DNA of 64,000 nt from Pseudoips prasinana (GCA_951640165.1 OX621256.1:4712001-4776000); one strand, 5' to 3'; numbered from the stretch's first letter, positions 11,620 through 23,853 are shown. The notes: generated from the sequence alone by a model not told the origin. Numbers and translations: made by a program.

Positions 11620-12002
11620 GCAGGGGAATGTCTACGCATGCCATTCGCAAAAAAGTGTCTCCGGGTGGGTATATCCGGGTTGTTAGGTGCCTGCCGTGCT
11701 CTTTGCGCATGATTGGAACACAACCGATAAAGATACTTATGTTAAAAAGAGAACATTATCTATCAAATAAAAACAACCTAAAATCTATTCACAAATTGAA
11801 TAGTCAAATTGACCTCATTCTTGACATTAATCTGTTCTTAATCATTGAGGCGACTGTTAATAAATTTTAATTACACAGTGATTAAAAGTAACAAATTCCA
11901 TTCACGCTTTTTGTAAAAGACGACACTTTTTAAGTCACTGATTATAATCTTGAGCTTACAAAGTTTGTTCGCAAGTTTGATGGAAAAGGGAAGTCATCGA
12001 AA
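11620..12002. other. Unassigned AT-rich stretch
   Basis: Two short frames overlap the end of repeat A but show no domain. Nothing else recognised. Confidence 0.4.
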
Positions 12003-12428
12003 ATTGAAGGTTAAACAAACTTACCTTAAGTGAAGTTTGACCATAATTATATGAGTCGCTGCATCCGAAGAGATTTTCATATAACACAGTAGTACACTCT
12101 TCAATGTGCTGGACATCGAACACTTTTTTAGAGCTTGCAACATTAAAAAAGACAAAATGGCGCCTCTGCACGCCACGTGGCCGGCTGGAAAAACTTCATT
12201 CTTTTCAGAGTCCTCAGTATCTACCTAAGATTTCACTAAAGGCAAAGCATTAAAAACAAATAACGGGAAGAAAGTATTCACAAGAATACTTTAAGGGCGG
12301 GAGGGATCGAAAATCTCTTCGGATGCAGCGACTCATATAATTATGGTCAAACTTCACTTAAGGTAAGTTTGTTTAACCTTCAATTATATTTCGTCGCTGC
12401 ATCCTCGAGATTTTCATATAACACAGTA
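12003..12428. mobile_element. Foldback element, about 75-bp inverted arms
   Basis: The segment from about 12003 to 12079 (ttaaacaaacttaccttaag through gagtcgctgcatccgaag) is repeated as its exact complement at about 12309-12383. Between and beside the arms are three copies of a tcgctgcatcc..gagattttcatataacacagta block. A related copy in opposite orientation is at 17190-17345. The layout suggests a foldback-type DNA element or a rearranged MITE; no transposase is seen. Confidence 0.6.
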
Positions 12429-13219
12429 GATGTTTAGAGCTTTAGGGAAATCGTTAGTAAGAGTATTGAACCAATACCCAAAAACGAATTGTTACATGTA
12501 ATAATTTGCTTTATATAATTAACTTAATCATTTTTAACTATACTTAACAGTAATAAACTGGCACTTTTAAATACAGGATCATTATTAGATCTGTCATAAA
12601 ATTTACTAAATACGCGGGAATTTCATGACCATCCTGCTGCCTTCCTAATCACTTCAATGGAAACGCATCCACGGACGTCTGTGCGTGGCGAGCGCTATGC
12701 GCAGAGTATATTCTTGCGTCAATATCTGCTCTCTTGCAATACTTGCTGGATACAGCATCTGATTGTAGATGCGGTTGCGTTGTGGTATAATTTTTCAGTG
12801 GTCGGAATTAACCTTTCGGCATTAGACGTGTCTCTAAACGGTCCTATTAGTTCTATGTATGCTATCAGGGTTTTCTCTGGGCATATCTCCTTCTAATTAT
12901 TGTGATAAAAGAATTAGATGCGATTGAGGCCTTGCTTTCAAGAATTTTAAATATTGGAATCGTTATTTGTAATATTTGAAACAACGTATCTTATCTTGGG
13001 TTTAAAAATTTCAACTTCAATTTTGGATACACTATTAAAGGCCACTTACTTAAGGCATTCCAAAGGGCCTGCGGCCAAAGCTCATATGCTGAGAGTTCAT
13101 CTTTATTAGATTATGTGGTCGGGGTAGCAATATCAGCGGTAGGATCGTGCGTAGCGACAACATTATCAAGAGTATGAGTAATCGGGTCAATATTATTCGG
13201 TATCAATGGAGCGTATAAC
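12429..13219. other. Unassigned stretch before the tandem array
   Basis: A 79-codon frame (12657-12896) has no recognisable domain. No repeat was identified. Confidence 0.4.
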
Positions 13220-14590
13220 TTAATTAGCTAAAAATGAATGCTCACATGCATTATTCGGCGTTCGTATATTCGGTCGTAATCGAATCACGACTCTTTAATT
13301 TTATGCGTATTAGCCTTGACCAACGATACGATGGAACATATTCCAAAATTTAATGAAAATGAATGCTCAGATACATTATCTGCATCAGAACAATACATAT
13401 TATTATGCGAGTAAGTGACCGTAATCGCACCATGGTTCAATTATTTATATTGGTATTGTGTTCGTATATTCGGTCATAATCGAATTACGAATCTTTATAG
13501 GTCTTGACCAACAATATCAATACGACGCGTATTCCAACATTTAATGAAAATGAATGCTCAGATACATTATCTGCATAATAAAAATATATATGTGAGTAAG
13601 TGACCGTATTCACTTCACGGTTCAGAAATAATATTGATATGGTGATCGTATATTCAGCTGTAATCGCCTCGCAACTATTTAATATTATCCGTATTAGCTT
13701 TGACCAACGATGCGGCGGAGCGTATTCCCTGATTTAATAAATATGAATCTTCAGATACATTATTTTTATAAGAAAACATACATATTATTATGCGAGTAAG
13801 CGACCGTAGTCGCATCACGGTTCAGAAATAATATTGGTATTGTATTCGTATATTCGGTAATCTAATCATGACGCTTTAATTTTATGGGTATTAACCTTGA
13901 CCAACGATATCGATTCGAAGGAGCTTATTTGCTGGTATGATGAAAATGAATGCTCCGATTCATTATCTGCATCAATTACAATATCAATGTGAGTAAATTA
14001 CCGTAAACGCATCACGGTTCAATAATTATAAATCAGAATTCATTTATTCCGTAAAAAAAAATACTTTTATGTGGAATCGAATATTGGTATGGTATTCGTA
14101 TATTCGGTCGTAATCGCATCACGACTCTTTAAAATATACATTTTAGACGCCAGTTAAGGCTACTAATCTGCATCAGATAAAATACATATGTGAGTAAATG
14201 ACCGTAATCGCATCACGGTTCAATAATTATATTGGTATGATATTCGTATATTCGGTCGTAATCGCATCACGACTCTTTAAAATATACATTTTTAGACGCC
14301 AGTTAAGGCTACTAATCTGCATCTGATAAAATACATATGTGAGTAAATGACCGTAATCGCATCACGGTTCAATAATTATATTGGTATGGTATTCGTATAT
14401 TCGGTCGTAATCGCATCACGACTCTTTAAAATATACATTTTTAGACGACAGTTTAGGCTACTGATCTGCATCAGATAAAATACATATGTGAGTAAATGAC
14501 CGTAATCGGATTACGGTTCAATAATTATATTGGTATGGTATTAGTATTTGGTCGTAATCACTTCACGACTCTTTAAAATATACATTATAA
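13220..14590. repeat. Tandem array, monomer about 200 then 149 bp
   Basis: The landmark ttcgtatattcggtcgtaat (or a close variant) recurs at about 13261, 13461, 13645, 13846, 14095, 14243, 14392 and 14541. Spacing is roughly 180-250 bp at first, then 148-149 bp. Each unit pairs that block with a gaccgtaatcgcatcacggt block. The last units share ttagacgccagttaaggct, absent from the first ones, so the array contains an older divergent half and a younger homogenised half. Confidence 0.8.
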
Positions 14591-14591
14591 T

Positions 14592-14872
14592 AAAGTCAAA
14601 GTCAACGATTTATTTGCAAATAAATATGGTTTTAGAAGTGAATGTAAGAACATTGGTAACACAACAGGTACTATATATATATATATATTTGTTTTTTTTT
14701 TTTTTTTTGACTTCAGGAATTCCTTTACTGTACAGAAAGAAATCTCAGTTAGCCATTTGCGTAAAGCCTTTTTGAATCGGACCATTGGAAGTACCTTAAT
14801 TTGATCAGGAATCTTGTTATAAATACAGTTTATCTGTATTCGTTGTGCAGTCGACAACGCGATTAGACATGT

Positions 14873-14875
<3 letters not shown>
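14592..14875 (-). pseudogene. LINE reverse transcriptase C-terminal fragment
   Basis: The minus-strand frame ends with INCIYNKIPDQIKVLP, RFKKALRKWLTE and FCTVKEFL, the CR1/Jockey C-terminal pattern. A (TA)n run (about 14674-14691) plus poly(T) interrupts it. The 3' tail is the complement of aaagtcaaagtc at 14593. (TA)n at 14875-14911 flanks the 5' side. Confidence 0.6.
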
Positions 14876-14911
<36 letters not shown>

Positions 14912-14913
<2 letters not shown>

Positions 14914-15690
14914 ATTTATATTATTATTTAATTGTCAATGGTATTCCTTCGTTTGGGCACCATCTACTCACAAAACAAGTTCCACAGTATTGAGTTTTGT
15001 AAATACCTTTAAGCCATATCCTGATATTAGCATCTGAACGAAATCTGGTTTACTCAATATGGGAGAAAGTGCTGAACGGCATGTGTTTTCAGATGAGAAA
15101 TTAGCTCCTAACCTGAACTGTTATGTAATGAAGTTTAATGCTACAGGATTGATTTTTTTCTTTTTTTTAAGCAATCATCAATATTATTATTATGACCAAG
15201 TTTCCATAATTTTTACACGCTGTGTCGTTATTGCTTTAATGTGTTGTGAGACAGTGATGAAATCATTAATTCAATTGTCTCCATTTTGAGTGCTTGTTAC
15301 GAAAACGCCTCTTTATTGACTTCGCCAGATTATTATGTTGGATTCATGTCTCACTAGGCCAGTGAGGAACGACAATAAAATCTATTGCCAGGTTATTATC
15401 TTGCATAAGCATTTCAAAATAGGTGAAAAACGGAGGAAACAAGCAAGAGAAAAAGTATTTCCAATTAGGGGTAAACGTTTACGTCGAAAGCGTTACGATC
15501 CTTCTTCCAGTAAGTATATCAAGGTCATTTTTCATTTAAAAAGTAGGCCTGAACTTGTTGTCTAGATCTGGGGAGCCCAATCTCTCTGCTAAACATAGCA
15601 TACTAAATAAAAGTAAATATGTGTATGCATCTAACAATACGAGTACCCGTGTCAAAATACACGATAATTTTAAATTTAATTTTAATATTG
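14912..15690. other. Unassigned stretch with two short frames
   Basis: Frames at 15059-15289 (76 codons) and 15335-15565 (76 codons, basic: KRRKQAREKV, GKRLRRKRY) have no family match I can name. The basic one could be a transposon relic, but nothing decides it. Confidence 0.35.
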
Positions 15691-15714
15691 GCCTCTAATG
15701 GTTAATTTTAATAT

Positions 15715-15935
15715 TCCTGACTGCTAACTATAATACTGGTGTGGGTTCGATCCCCACTCGGGACAAATATTAGTTCGATTAGCGCGATTATTAGTTCCGT
15801 ACCTGGGTTCAATTTATCTATAATTTGCATGTATTTAATAATAAACATGTATATTTATCAGTTGTCTGTTGGCCACACTATTGCAATAGTACTGGCTCTG
15901 CCCCGTCTGGGATGAGATGGCAAGACATTTATTTA
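15715..15935 (+). repeat. tRNA-type SINE, divergent
   Basis: B-box-like ggttcgatccccactcgg at about 15749, with a weak A-box region before it, then a non-coding tail ending ggcaagacatttatttattg. Single copy here. Confidence 0.45.
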
Positions 15936-17189
15936 TTGTTATTATGTATATAATATACTGTATTATTAACGTATAATATTCAAATTAATAGATCGAATAT
16001 TTACAGCTACTTAGTTACGTAGTAAATTACTAATACCATTTCAAATTAATGGACAAACAATTAACAACATTTTCTGTTATACTTGATATCAAACAAAACT
16101 AATACACGTTCGCCATATACAAATTATATTTTCCACAATTTTTTTACAGCAATCACAGTCAACTAAACTGGAAAAACCATGTCTGCAAAACTAGCAAATC
16201 AATCACATGTTCGCTATACTGGTTACCCATGTAACTAATACATGTGCTAAAAGTCGACGGGATCAACATCGGGACTTGTACTTGAGTTGTACGTGTACTT
16301 GGTCAATCAAATATAATAAAAGCATTCTGGCTATGTGCGTACGTTTCTGTTACCTACTAATCTAAATAGAAACTACATTGCAGATTATTTAGAATAAAGC
16401 TATTTGAATGGTTGAATGAATATATCTATCTATAGAATTAATGAATACCTGGAACTGAAAATTTTCTATTTCAGGATTCAGTCCTATATTATCCTTGCTG
16501 AGTGCATCCATTATAATTTGCCCCCATTGTTCAGAGAACACGTGTCAGATATTTAGGTTCGTTGTGTAAGTAAAGTAATCAGGTTGTAAATAATAAATCA
16601 TCACAACTCCATATGATTTTAACCCAAACATTGCCCCAGGGCATTGTAATTATTAGGGTTTTACAAACAGTACATACCTGTTGTAAAAACAGGACTTGTA
16701 CTATCTGACACAAAGGGTAGGTCTTATTCCATAGAATGGCTAACTGTAAAATAGGTTAGAATAACCTAATAATACCAGAAAACATTCAGCTAGTAAAACT
16801 AAAATCTAATTATACATAGACTCTCGCCTGTTTGCCCGGGGGGTGTGTAATGTAATCATAATTGGTAATAAAATAAAATGATAGTATCGTTGTAACAGTC
16901 GGTCACCTTAATATGCATGATCAATAACGAATAGAAAAAGAATTCGAAAAATATTCATATTTGCTGGAGAGTAAGTATGTACTTACATTTTTTGCTGACA
17001 CTCGGCATTTGCGTAGATTCAATCGGCACCAAATTATTCTTCATATTCCTTCTTCGTGCACTTAAACTAGCCCATTTTTATAGGCCAATACAGTAATTCA
17101 CATAAAATGTCACTATAATATAATTATAACACTTGTTTACTGAAAATAAAATAACAAGAATTGGTGTTTCGAGGTCCGAACACTAAGAG
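15936..17189. other. AT-rich stretch, nothing recognised
   Basis: No frame, repeat or structured element identified over about 1.25 kb. Confidence 0.45.
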
Positions 17190-17345
17190 CGAATGAAGTT
17201 TTTCCAGCCGGCCACGTGGCGTGCAGAGGCGCCATTTTGTCTTTTTTAATGTTGCAAGCTCTAAAAAAGTGTTCGATGTCCAGCACATTGAAGAGTGTAC
17301 TACTGTGTTATATGAAAATCTCGAGGATGCAGCGACGAAATATAA
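17190..17345 (+). repeat. Second copy of the foldback-element block
   Basis: Reverse complement of about 12050-12201: gaagtttttccagccggcc, gcgccattttgtctttttta, tgttatatgaaaatctcgag, atgcagcgacgaaatataat. The two copies agree closely over 150 bp. Confidence 0.65.
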
Positions 17346-17389
17346 TTAAAGAGTACCTAACAATTTACCGAAACCAGGGTATTGGAAGT

Positions 17390-17585
17390 TATTATTTCAC
17401 TGTACCGCGTACCTCGGCGAGCACGTATTGCCGTCGGTCCTGGACCATATCTCTTTCGGGTTGTGTTGTTACTCGTTCCATTGAATCTTCAGAGTGATGG
17501 AATAAAAAGTTTCTCTGTGTTTGCGTAGATCGTTGATCTCCATTATGACTGGCCGCGGTGGCCGATATCGGCTAGTAGTACTTAC
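17390..17585 (+). repeat. SINE family C fragment
   Basis: It matches the body of the full copy at 57000-57365 (gagcacgtattgccgtcggt, tggccgcggtggccgatatc), with heavy divergence. Confidence 0.55.
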
Positions 17586-17614
17586 TTACTAATAATTAAT
17601 ACTTATAAAGATAA

Positions 17615-17883
17615 CTAGCGGCCCGGTACGTGCTTCGCTACGTATAAGGCATAGTAATAAAAAAACTGATTTTTAAGATCACGTATTCAAACAAAAAAAA
17701 AATTTAAATTGCTAAAAGATGTTGATTTTACACTGATTCAAGACTTTTTTTAAATTTTCTCTACGTACAAACCTTCCCTGGACTTCCACGAATAATTCAA
17801 GACCAAAATTAGCCAAATCGGTAAAGGCGTTGTTGAGTTATAACATTACAACGAAAAGTGGCATTGATTTTTATATATATAGA
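17615..17883 (-). mobile_element. Non-autonomous Helitron, second family
   Basis: On the minus strand it begins TCTATATATATAAAAATCAA and ends CGAAGCACGTACCGGGCCGCTAG, with A before and T after, as Helitrons require. A GC-rich hairpin (CGTAGCGAAGCACG) sits just before CTAG. About 269 bp, no coding. Confidence 0.7.
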
Positions 17884-18010
17884 TTAACACCCAGACACAG
17901 GACAAACAGAGATGTTCATGCACACAAATATCTGTCCAGGGTGGAATCGAACCCACGACCACGGGCGTGAAAAGCGAGCATTTGCCAACCAAACAACCCG
18001 AACCAAAAAA
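17884..18010 (-). repeat. SINE family B, head half
   Basis: The complement contains GTGGGTTCGATTCCACCCTGG (B box) and the GTTTGTCCTGTGTCTGGGTG block shared with 39525-39756. The Helitron at 17615-17883 directly abuts it, so that insertion may have split this SINE. Confidence 0.6.
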
Positions 18011-18170
18011 TGATTTTGGGATTTTTCCGTAAAAACAAATTTCTCAGTATCAGCCCGTAGTCAGGAAGTTGGAGGTATTACACCCCCGTGCCTCGGAGAG
18101 CACGTAAAGCCGTCGGTCCTGTACCTGAACTCTTTCCGGTCGTGTCGCTAGTCGTCCTGGATTATTCCGA
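18011..18170 (+). repeat. SINE family C fragment
   Basis: Starts ttgggatttttccgtaaaaa and runs through attacacccccgtgcctcg, gcacgtaaagccgtcggtcc and tttccggtcgtgtcgctag, colinear with the complement of 57080-57300. Confidence 0.65.
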
Positions 18171-19255
18171 TCTGTCACCCCGCTTTGCCCCATTAGAGTG
18201 ACAGATAGGAAAAAATGTTTAATCTGTCCCTCTGTTAGCAATGAGGGGGGGACAAATCGAACTTTGATCACTCCTTAACGGTTTCATCTGTCCCCCTATC
18301 AGTGATATGAAACTTTTCATTCCTGTTTGTCCCCCCACAGAATTTAATATATTAATTCTTAAAAGTAATGCACATACTGAAACATTACCGTAATAAACAT
18401 TATATCGACATCAAAATGTTAATATCTACTAGGGTTACCATATCTCAGGAATTTTTTTTTCACGACCATTGGTTTGAAAGACACGCCCTGAATTTAATTG
18501 TTACATATAAACCTTTTATAGCTTAAACAATCGGTAGAATTATAGGATTTAGGGGAATAAACACCCCATATTAATACAATTTATTGTCACACCGCACCAT
18601 ACATTAGAGGGCTTAATTCTCAAGGGGCTGTTCGCTGGAGCCGTGGGGTTGCAAGTCAAGTGTAGGCCAGACACGTGGCTTAGACAGATTGAAATTTTAT
18701 TGTGTGTCGCGGGAGCCGTGGGGTCCCGAAGCATAGATACTTCTAACAAATATTAGTTTTAAGCTATAGCATAGCTTCTATCGCGGGCCTTGAGCGTGGG
18801 GACCGAATCCAGAAATTCCGTAACGAAAAAAACCTAACACCCGCCACTCCGACCGCCATCTATCGGTAAATACCAGAACTTTTAATGACTTTTTAGGTGG
18901 CATTGGTTGTATTGGAAAACTACCGTAATCAGCTGTTTGTGAGAAAGTATATAGGTGTATAGGTATTTATCATCTACGTACAACAGTGAATATCTGTACT
19001 CGTATAATTTGTGTACAAAGTGTTTTAAATATGAATAAACAAAGTGCATTTATTAATGAAGAAAGTTACGAAAAAATAGTGAAAGAAAATGAGTTAGTAC
19101 TCTATATACATTCATTTTATTATTATTATCACAAATGCAATATAATTAAATAAATAAATAATTATAATTGCATAAGTTGATAAAAAATGCTATGCAATAG
19201 CTTTACCGCGGCAGTCTCCGAGTGCCACACGTCTTTTTTTAACTTTATTTGTAAC
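18171..19255. other. Unassigned stretch with a small ATG frame
   Basis: A short internal duplication of gagccgtggggt occurs at about 18638 and 18712. An ATG at 19031 opens a 40-codon frame (MNKQSAFINEESYEKIVKEN..) preceded by promoter-like AT-rich sequence. This might be a first exon or the start of a decayed transposase, but nothing confirms it. Confidence 0.3.
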
Positions 19256-19825
19256 TTTATGAGCTATCTATAATCTTGGCCCGAGAGTGTATCTAAGAGA
19301 AAAGTTCAAAGAGGTTAAACATTCTAACTGTACCATCTCAGTATATACATGAAAACCTACTATATGTGCATAAAAATATCGATTCCTTCTGTAAAAGGAG
19401 CGAGACACATAATGTGTAAATACTAGATATAAGAATAATCTCATATTGCATACTACCCGTCTGCACAAAATAAGTAACTCTTTTATGGGGCAATGTATAA
19501 GATTCTATAACAAACTTGCCAATGATATTAGAGAATTGTCTACGAATAAGTTTAAAAGAATTATTAAAGCCAAATTGTGTAGCAGGGCATATTACAAAAT
19601 TTCTGATTATTTAAGTGATAAAAGTGCTTGGGATTGAGTTGTTCTGAGTCGACACACATGATTGTAATTAATCTTGAGTATATTTTATTTTAAAAAAGGA
19701 TTCGTACTGAGTTTTCTGGCAGTGTTTTTCAGTAGCTGCCACGTCATGCACTGCACGGTAGGGTAAAAATAATATGACGATTACACATAAATGTAAAATT
19801 TTTACGGAATAAATAATTTTTGACT
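19256..19825 (+). pseudogene. 5'-truncated LINE, C-terminal RT plus 3' UTR
   Basis: The frame from about 19430 to 19637 reads SNSFMGQCIRFYNKL, NKFKRIIKAKL and AYYKISDYLSDKSAW, a CR1/Jockey-type terminus very like the nested LINE at 28795. The 3' UTR contains cagtagctgccacgtcatgc and ends with a (gacttt)n tail at about 19805-19825. The same 3' UTR is inserted in the Helitron at 45957-46068. Confidence 0.7.
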
Positions 19826-20059
19826 TTGACTTTGAACTGAAAAGAAAATGCATGTGTTTGATTATTGTGAAATGTAAATACGCCTATCATGATTTATTAT
19901 GTGTTATTAATTATTATGTCTGTTTGTGTTGCTGTTCTGGTCAAGTTATCAAGTTCTTTATTTCATGCATCTGTACAATATGTAAAAGTAAATAACAAAC
20001 ATAAACCCTGTCAGGGTGCATTCGGATTCGGCCGGAAATAAATACTAAAAATTACTAGC

Positions 20060-20197
20060 TAGGTAATCTTTGAAACGGCTGGACTGATTTTGATAGGACT
20101 GTAATTGGCAGATAGCTCATGTAATAAGGAGTAATATTATATACACCCAAATTTTCGCCCGCATAATTTATAGGGCGAAACTGCGCGTGGATGCTAG
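20060..20197 (+). mobile_element. Helitron fragment, 3' end
   Basis: It contains gaaacggctggactgatttt, tggcagatagctcatg and a terminal ctgcgcgtggatgctag followed by T. It matches the 3' third of the Helitron at 22846-23159. Confidence 0.6.
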
Positions 20198-20204
20198 TAA
20201 TAAA

Positions 20205-20490
20205 AAATAAAATAAAAAAGGTTTTTATTCACGTAGACTTTAAAAAAGCGCTTATAAATAGTCAGAACATGTTTGTAGTAATATAGTTATTATTTCTAGT
20301 TGCGTATTACAGATATTTAGGTACACGGAATGTTAAAACATTTATACAATTTATTTTATAATAGTAGGGATATTTAGCTAGCTTGTATTAAGTTATTGTC
20401 AAGGAGATTATGTTTAGGTTTAATGATTTAAATTTATATTTTACTGCATATTATCTGAATGGTTCTGTCTATATTTACAAATACTATAAC
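20205..20490 (-). repeat. LINE 3' end, same family as nested LINE
   Basis: It corresponds to 28023-28345 almost base for base at its start (aaaggtttttattcacgtag, gtcagaacatgtttgtag). Minus-strand LINE 3' terminus with a (TTTTA)n-type tail at the left edge, heavily 5'-truncated. Confidence 0.65.
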
Positions 20491-20631
20491 TATAATATAA
20501 TACTAATTAAATAAAAGTTAATGGCGAATCAAACAAAAACTACATTTACATGACAAGAATTATATAGAATATAAGCTATTCAATTTGACAGTAAAGAACT
20601 TACGATACAACGAAAACGTTGTATGTTACTT

Positions 20632-20775
20632 AAGGTACAGACGCCAGCACATCCAGCTACCCCAATCTGTCAAATTTATTTTATAGATTTTCAACTTTAT
20701 CACATAAGCATAAGGTTCACTTTCAATTGGCGAATTTTGACAGATTGAGGTAGCTTGTTGTGCGGCCATCTGTAC
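20632..20775. mobile_element. MITE with both terminal inverted repeats
   Basis: gtacagacgccagcacatcc at the left and a degenerate complement ending gcggccatctgtac at the right. The inner arms ccaatctgtcaaattt and aattttgacagattgagg also pair. About 144 bp. Same family as 5978-6250. Confidence 0.6.
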
Positions 20776-20990
20776 AAGTGTACATATCTTCGTTGTTAGT
20801 TAACCGTTTTATGTATTTAAAACATACCTTATGTACAAGGTGTAATATATTAAGAAACTTAAGATCCGAATCCGTATTCGCGGATCTTGATGACAAATAT
20901 CAGTGTTGAAATTCGATCCGTCACACTATCCGTCACATCACTAATAGAGAGCCATAGCCTATCCTTAAAATGAGCTGGTTTTATGTTATA

Positions 20991-21275
20991 CTAGCTGTGC
21001 CCGCAACTTCATCCGCGTGTTAATTAGTTTATTTAGTAAAAGTAAAAAAAAAATACATTTCCTAAAATAAAAGTAGTAGTAAGTTACTCCTTATTACACC
21101 AGCTACCTGCCAATAAAAGTCCCGTCAAAATCGGTCTAGCAATTACAGAGATTAGCCGGAACAAACAGACAGACAAAAATTGTAAAATAAATATTTTGGT
21201 GTATGTACATATTTATGTAGTAGAAAACGGTTATTTCAATATTACAAACAGTCCAATTTTATTTAATTGTATAGA
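20991..21275 (-). mobile_element. Non-autonomous Helitron
   Basis: Minus strand ends GCGGATGAAGTTGCGGGCACAGCTAG with flanking T, and its far end is at TCTATACAAT near 21275. The interior carries AATCTCTGTAATTGCTAGAC, matching the 22846-23159 family. Confidence 0.7.
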
Positions 21276-21602
21276 TAAAATAGAATTTACGGACAGATAT
21301 TGTACCCTAGTAATAATAACAATAAAATATATATATCTGGCTGGAGAGTTACATGCAGAAGGCGGTTTTGCTGGCGAATGCCAGGATTGTGCGGAAATTT
21401 CTCTCCATGTAGCCCATATATTTTATAAGTTGTATTCATATTAGAATACCCTTATTTAACATATTGTAAATAATAGTTGTAATAAACATGTGATAAATAA
21501 TAATATCCGGCGACATTATTCACACACGGCCATCTGATCTCAAACTACGCTGAGCTTGTACTCTGGAAACCAGATAACTGATATCAATACATACTTATAT
21601 TA

Positions 21603-21982
21603 TCTATACATATAATAAAATCGTACGAAAGTCAAAACTGTACATTTAATTTTTTAAAAAGGATACTTGGGCGTGATCTACAATCAATACCGAAACCAAA
21701 AATATAGTTTTTAAAATTTTGTCTGTTTGTCTGTATGTATGTCCGAGCTAAACTCAAAAAATACTTCAAATTTGCATGAAGTAATATTCATGCAAATTTG
21801 AAGTAGTTTTTGAGTTTAGCTCGGACATACATACAGACAAACAGACAAAATTCTAAAAACTATATTTTTTATTAAGAGGGCAGGTCAAAATATAGGATAC
21901 ATATTATCACGCTATCACCTACGGGGGAGGAGCTGTGATAATTTATAAAGTTCAACGCGGGTAAACCGCGGGGCACTGCCAG
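21603..21982 (+). mobile_element. Helitron (third family) carrying a foldback
   Basis: Starts TCTATACATATAATAAAATC and ends accgcggggcactgccag, a degenerate CTAG terminus. Family members with good CTAG ends are at 51799-52120 and 52718-53031. Unlike those, it contains a large inverted duplication at 21697-21870. Confidence 0.7.
21697..21870. repeat. Inverted duplication, about 84-bp arms, 6-nt loop
   Basis: Left arm 21697-21780 and right arm 21787-21870 are complementary with about two mismatches; the loop is gtaata. The sister Helitron at 51799 has only one arm's worth of sequence here, so the second arm is an added inverted copy. Confidence 0.85.
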
Positions 21983-22845
21983 TTATAGATAGACAGACAA
22001 CAAAACAGGCATTTTCATGCACACAATATGTCGTGGGTGGGAATCGAACCCACGACCTGTGGAGCGGAAGGCAAGTTTCTACCTATCACGCAAACCAGCC
22101 CGTGAAGTCTAACCACCTGGTAGTACACACGGTTACATATAAAGCTATACATTTCCAATATAAGCTGACCTGTCATTGTATGGAAATCTTATACAACGCG
22201 AGATCAGCTATCTTGAGGAATACTTTAATGACAAATTGTAATATACTATAATATTGTAGTGGAGACATAACAATGTATTTAATTATAATGATTATTATTT
22301 CTGACATTGCATGACATTTACTTCATTCTAGCGAGACATTTTATTTATTTTGTATTTTAAATTTCACTGTTACCCATTGGACTTTCTGTTTTGACTTTAA
22401 TTTTGTATTTTTATATTATAATTTTGTATTTGTAAATTTATATTGTTTTTGTAAACTTAGCTGGTGTATATACCAAATAAGTGGATATGATTTGTACACC
22501 ATTCTCATGGTAGAACATAGCGCACTTAACCTAATTTAAGACCAATCGTTGTATTATTACCTATGCTTCACAAATAAATGATGATTATGATTATTATGAG
22601 CTTATACTGGCAATGTATAGGTTGATGTGTAACCGTCTGTACAATTTCTATGGTACTTGTGGCTCATATCCATAACGAACAACCGTAGATATGTAATTAC
22701 TAAAAGCATTAACATTATCTATTATTTGATTAAACAACGTTCGTTAGATATCACTACGGGTCGTTGTGCTCATTTGTGGATAATAAATGAATAGTAAAAA
22801 CCGGCTGAGTGCGAGTCGGACTCGCGCACGAAGGGTTCCGTACCA

Positions 22846-23159
22846 TCTATACATACAAATAAATAAAATTGAAGTGTCTGTTTGTAATATTGAAATAACC
22901 GATTTTTACTACATAAATATGAATATATATACGGTACATACACCAAATTAACATTTTTAAAATTTTTGTCTGTCTGTCTGTCTGTTTGCTCCGGCTAATC
23001 TCTGAAACGGCTGGACCGATTTTGACGGGACTTTTATTGGCAGGTAGCTGATGTAATAAGGAGTAACTTAGGCTACTTATATTTTAGAAAAAGTCATTTA
23101 TTTTACTAAAAAACAAAATAAACTAATTAAGACGCGGACGAAGTCGCGGGCACAGCTAG
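22846..23159 (+). mobile_element. Non-autonomous Helitron, copy 1 of array
   Basis: Starts TCTATACATACAAATAAATA after A, ends gacgaagtcgcgggcacagctag before T. A GC hairpin (gcggacgaagtcgc) precedes CTAG. 314 bp, non-coding. Confidence 0.8.
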
Positions 23160-23853
23160 TTTCCAATATAAGCTGACCTGTCATTGTATGGAAATCTTAT
23201 ACAACGCGAGATCAGCTATCTTGAGGAATACTTTAATGACAAATTGTAATATACTATAATATTGTAGTGGAGACATAACAATGTATTTAATTATAATGAT
23301 TATTATTTCTGACATTGCATGACATTTACTTCATTCTAGCGAGACATTTTATTTATTTTGTATTTTAAATTTCACTGTTACCCATTGGACTTTCTGTTTT
23401 GACTTTAATTTTGTATTTTTATATTATAATTTTGTATTTGTAAATTTATATTGTTTTTGTAAACTTAGCTGGTGTATATACCAAATAAGTGGATATGATT
23501 TGTACACCATTCTCATGGTAGAACATAGCGCACTTAACCTAATTTAAGACCAATCGTTGTATTATTACCTATGCTTCACAAATAAATGATGATTATGATT
23601 ATTATGAGCTTATACTGGCAATGTATAGGTTGATGTGTAACCGTCTGTACAATTTCTATGGTACTTGTGGCTCATATCCATAACGAACAACCGTAGATAT
23701 GTAATTACTAAAAGCATTAACATTATCTATTATTTGATTAAACAACGTTCGTTAGATATCACTACGGGTCGTTGTGCTCATTTGTGGATAATAAATGAAT
23801 AGTAAAAACCGGCTGAGTGCGAGTCGGACTCGCGCACGAAGGGTTCCGTACCA

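Larger units (their letters stand above)
21505..22106 (-). repeat. SINE family B split by a Helitron
   Basis: Minus-strand head at 22106-21985 (B box GTGGGTTCGATTCCCACCC) and tail at about 21602-21505 (GTACAAGCTCAGCGTAGTTT, CAGATGGCCGTGTGTGAATA) belong to one SINE. The Helitron at 21603-21982 separates them. Confidence 0.65.

Noticed and set aside
13220..14590. CRISPR-like array
   Set aside because: Units are long, degenerate and directly adjacent, without unique spacers of uniform size; the host is an animal.
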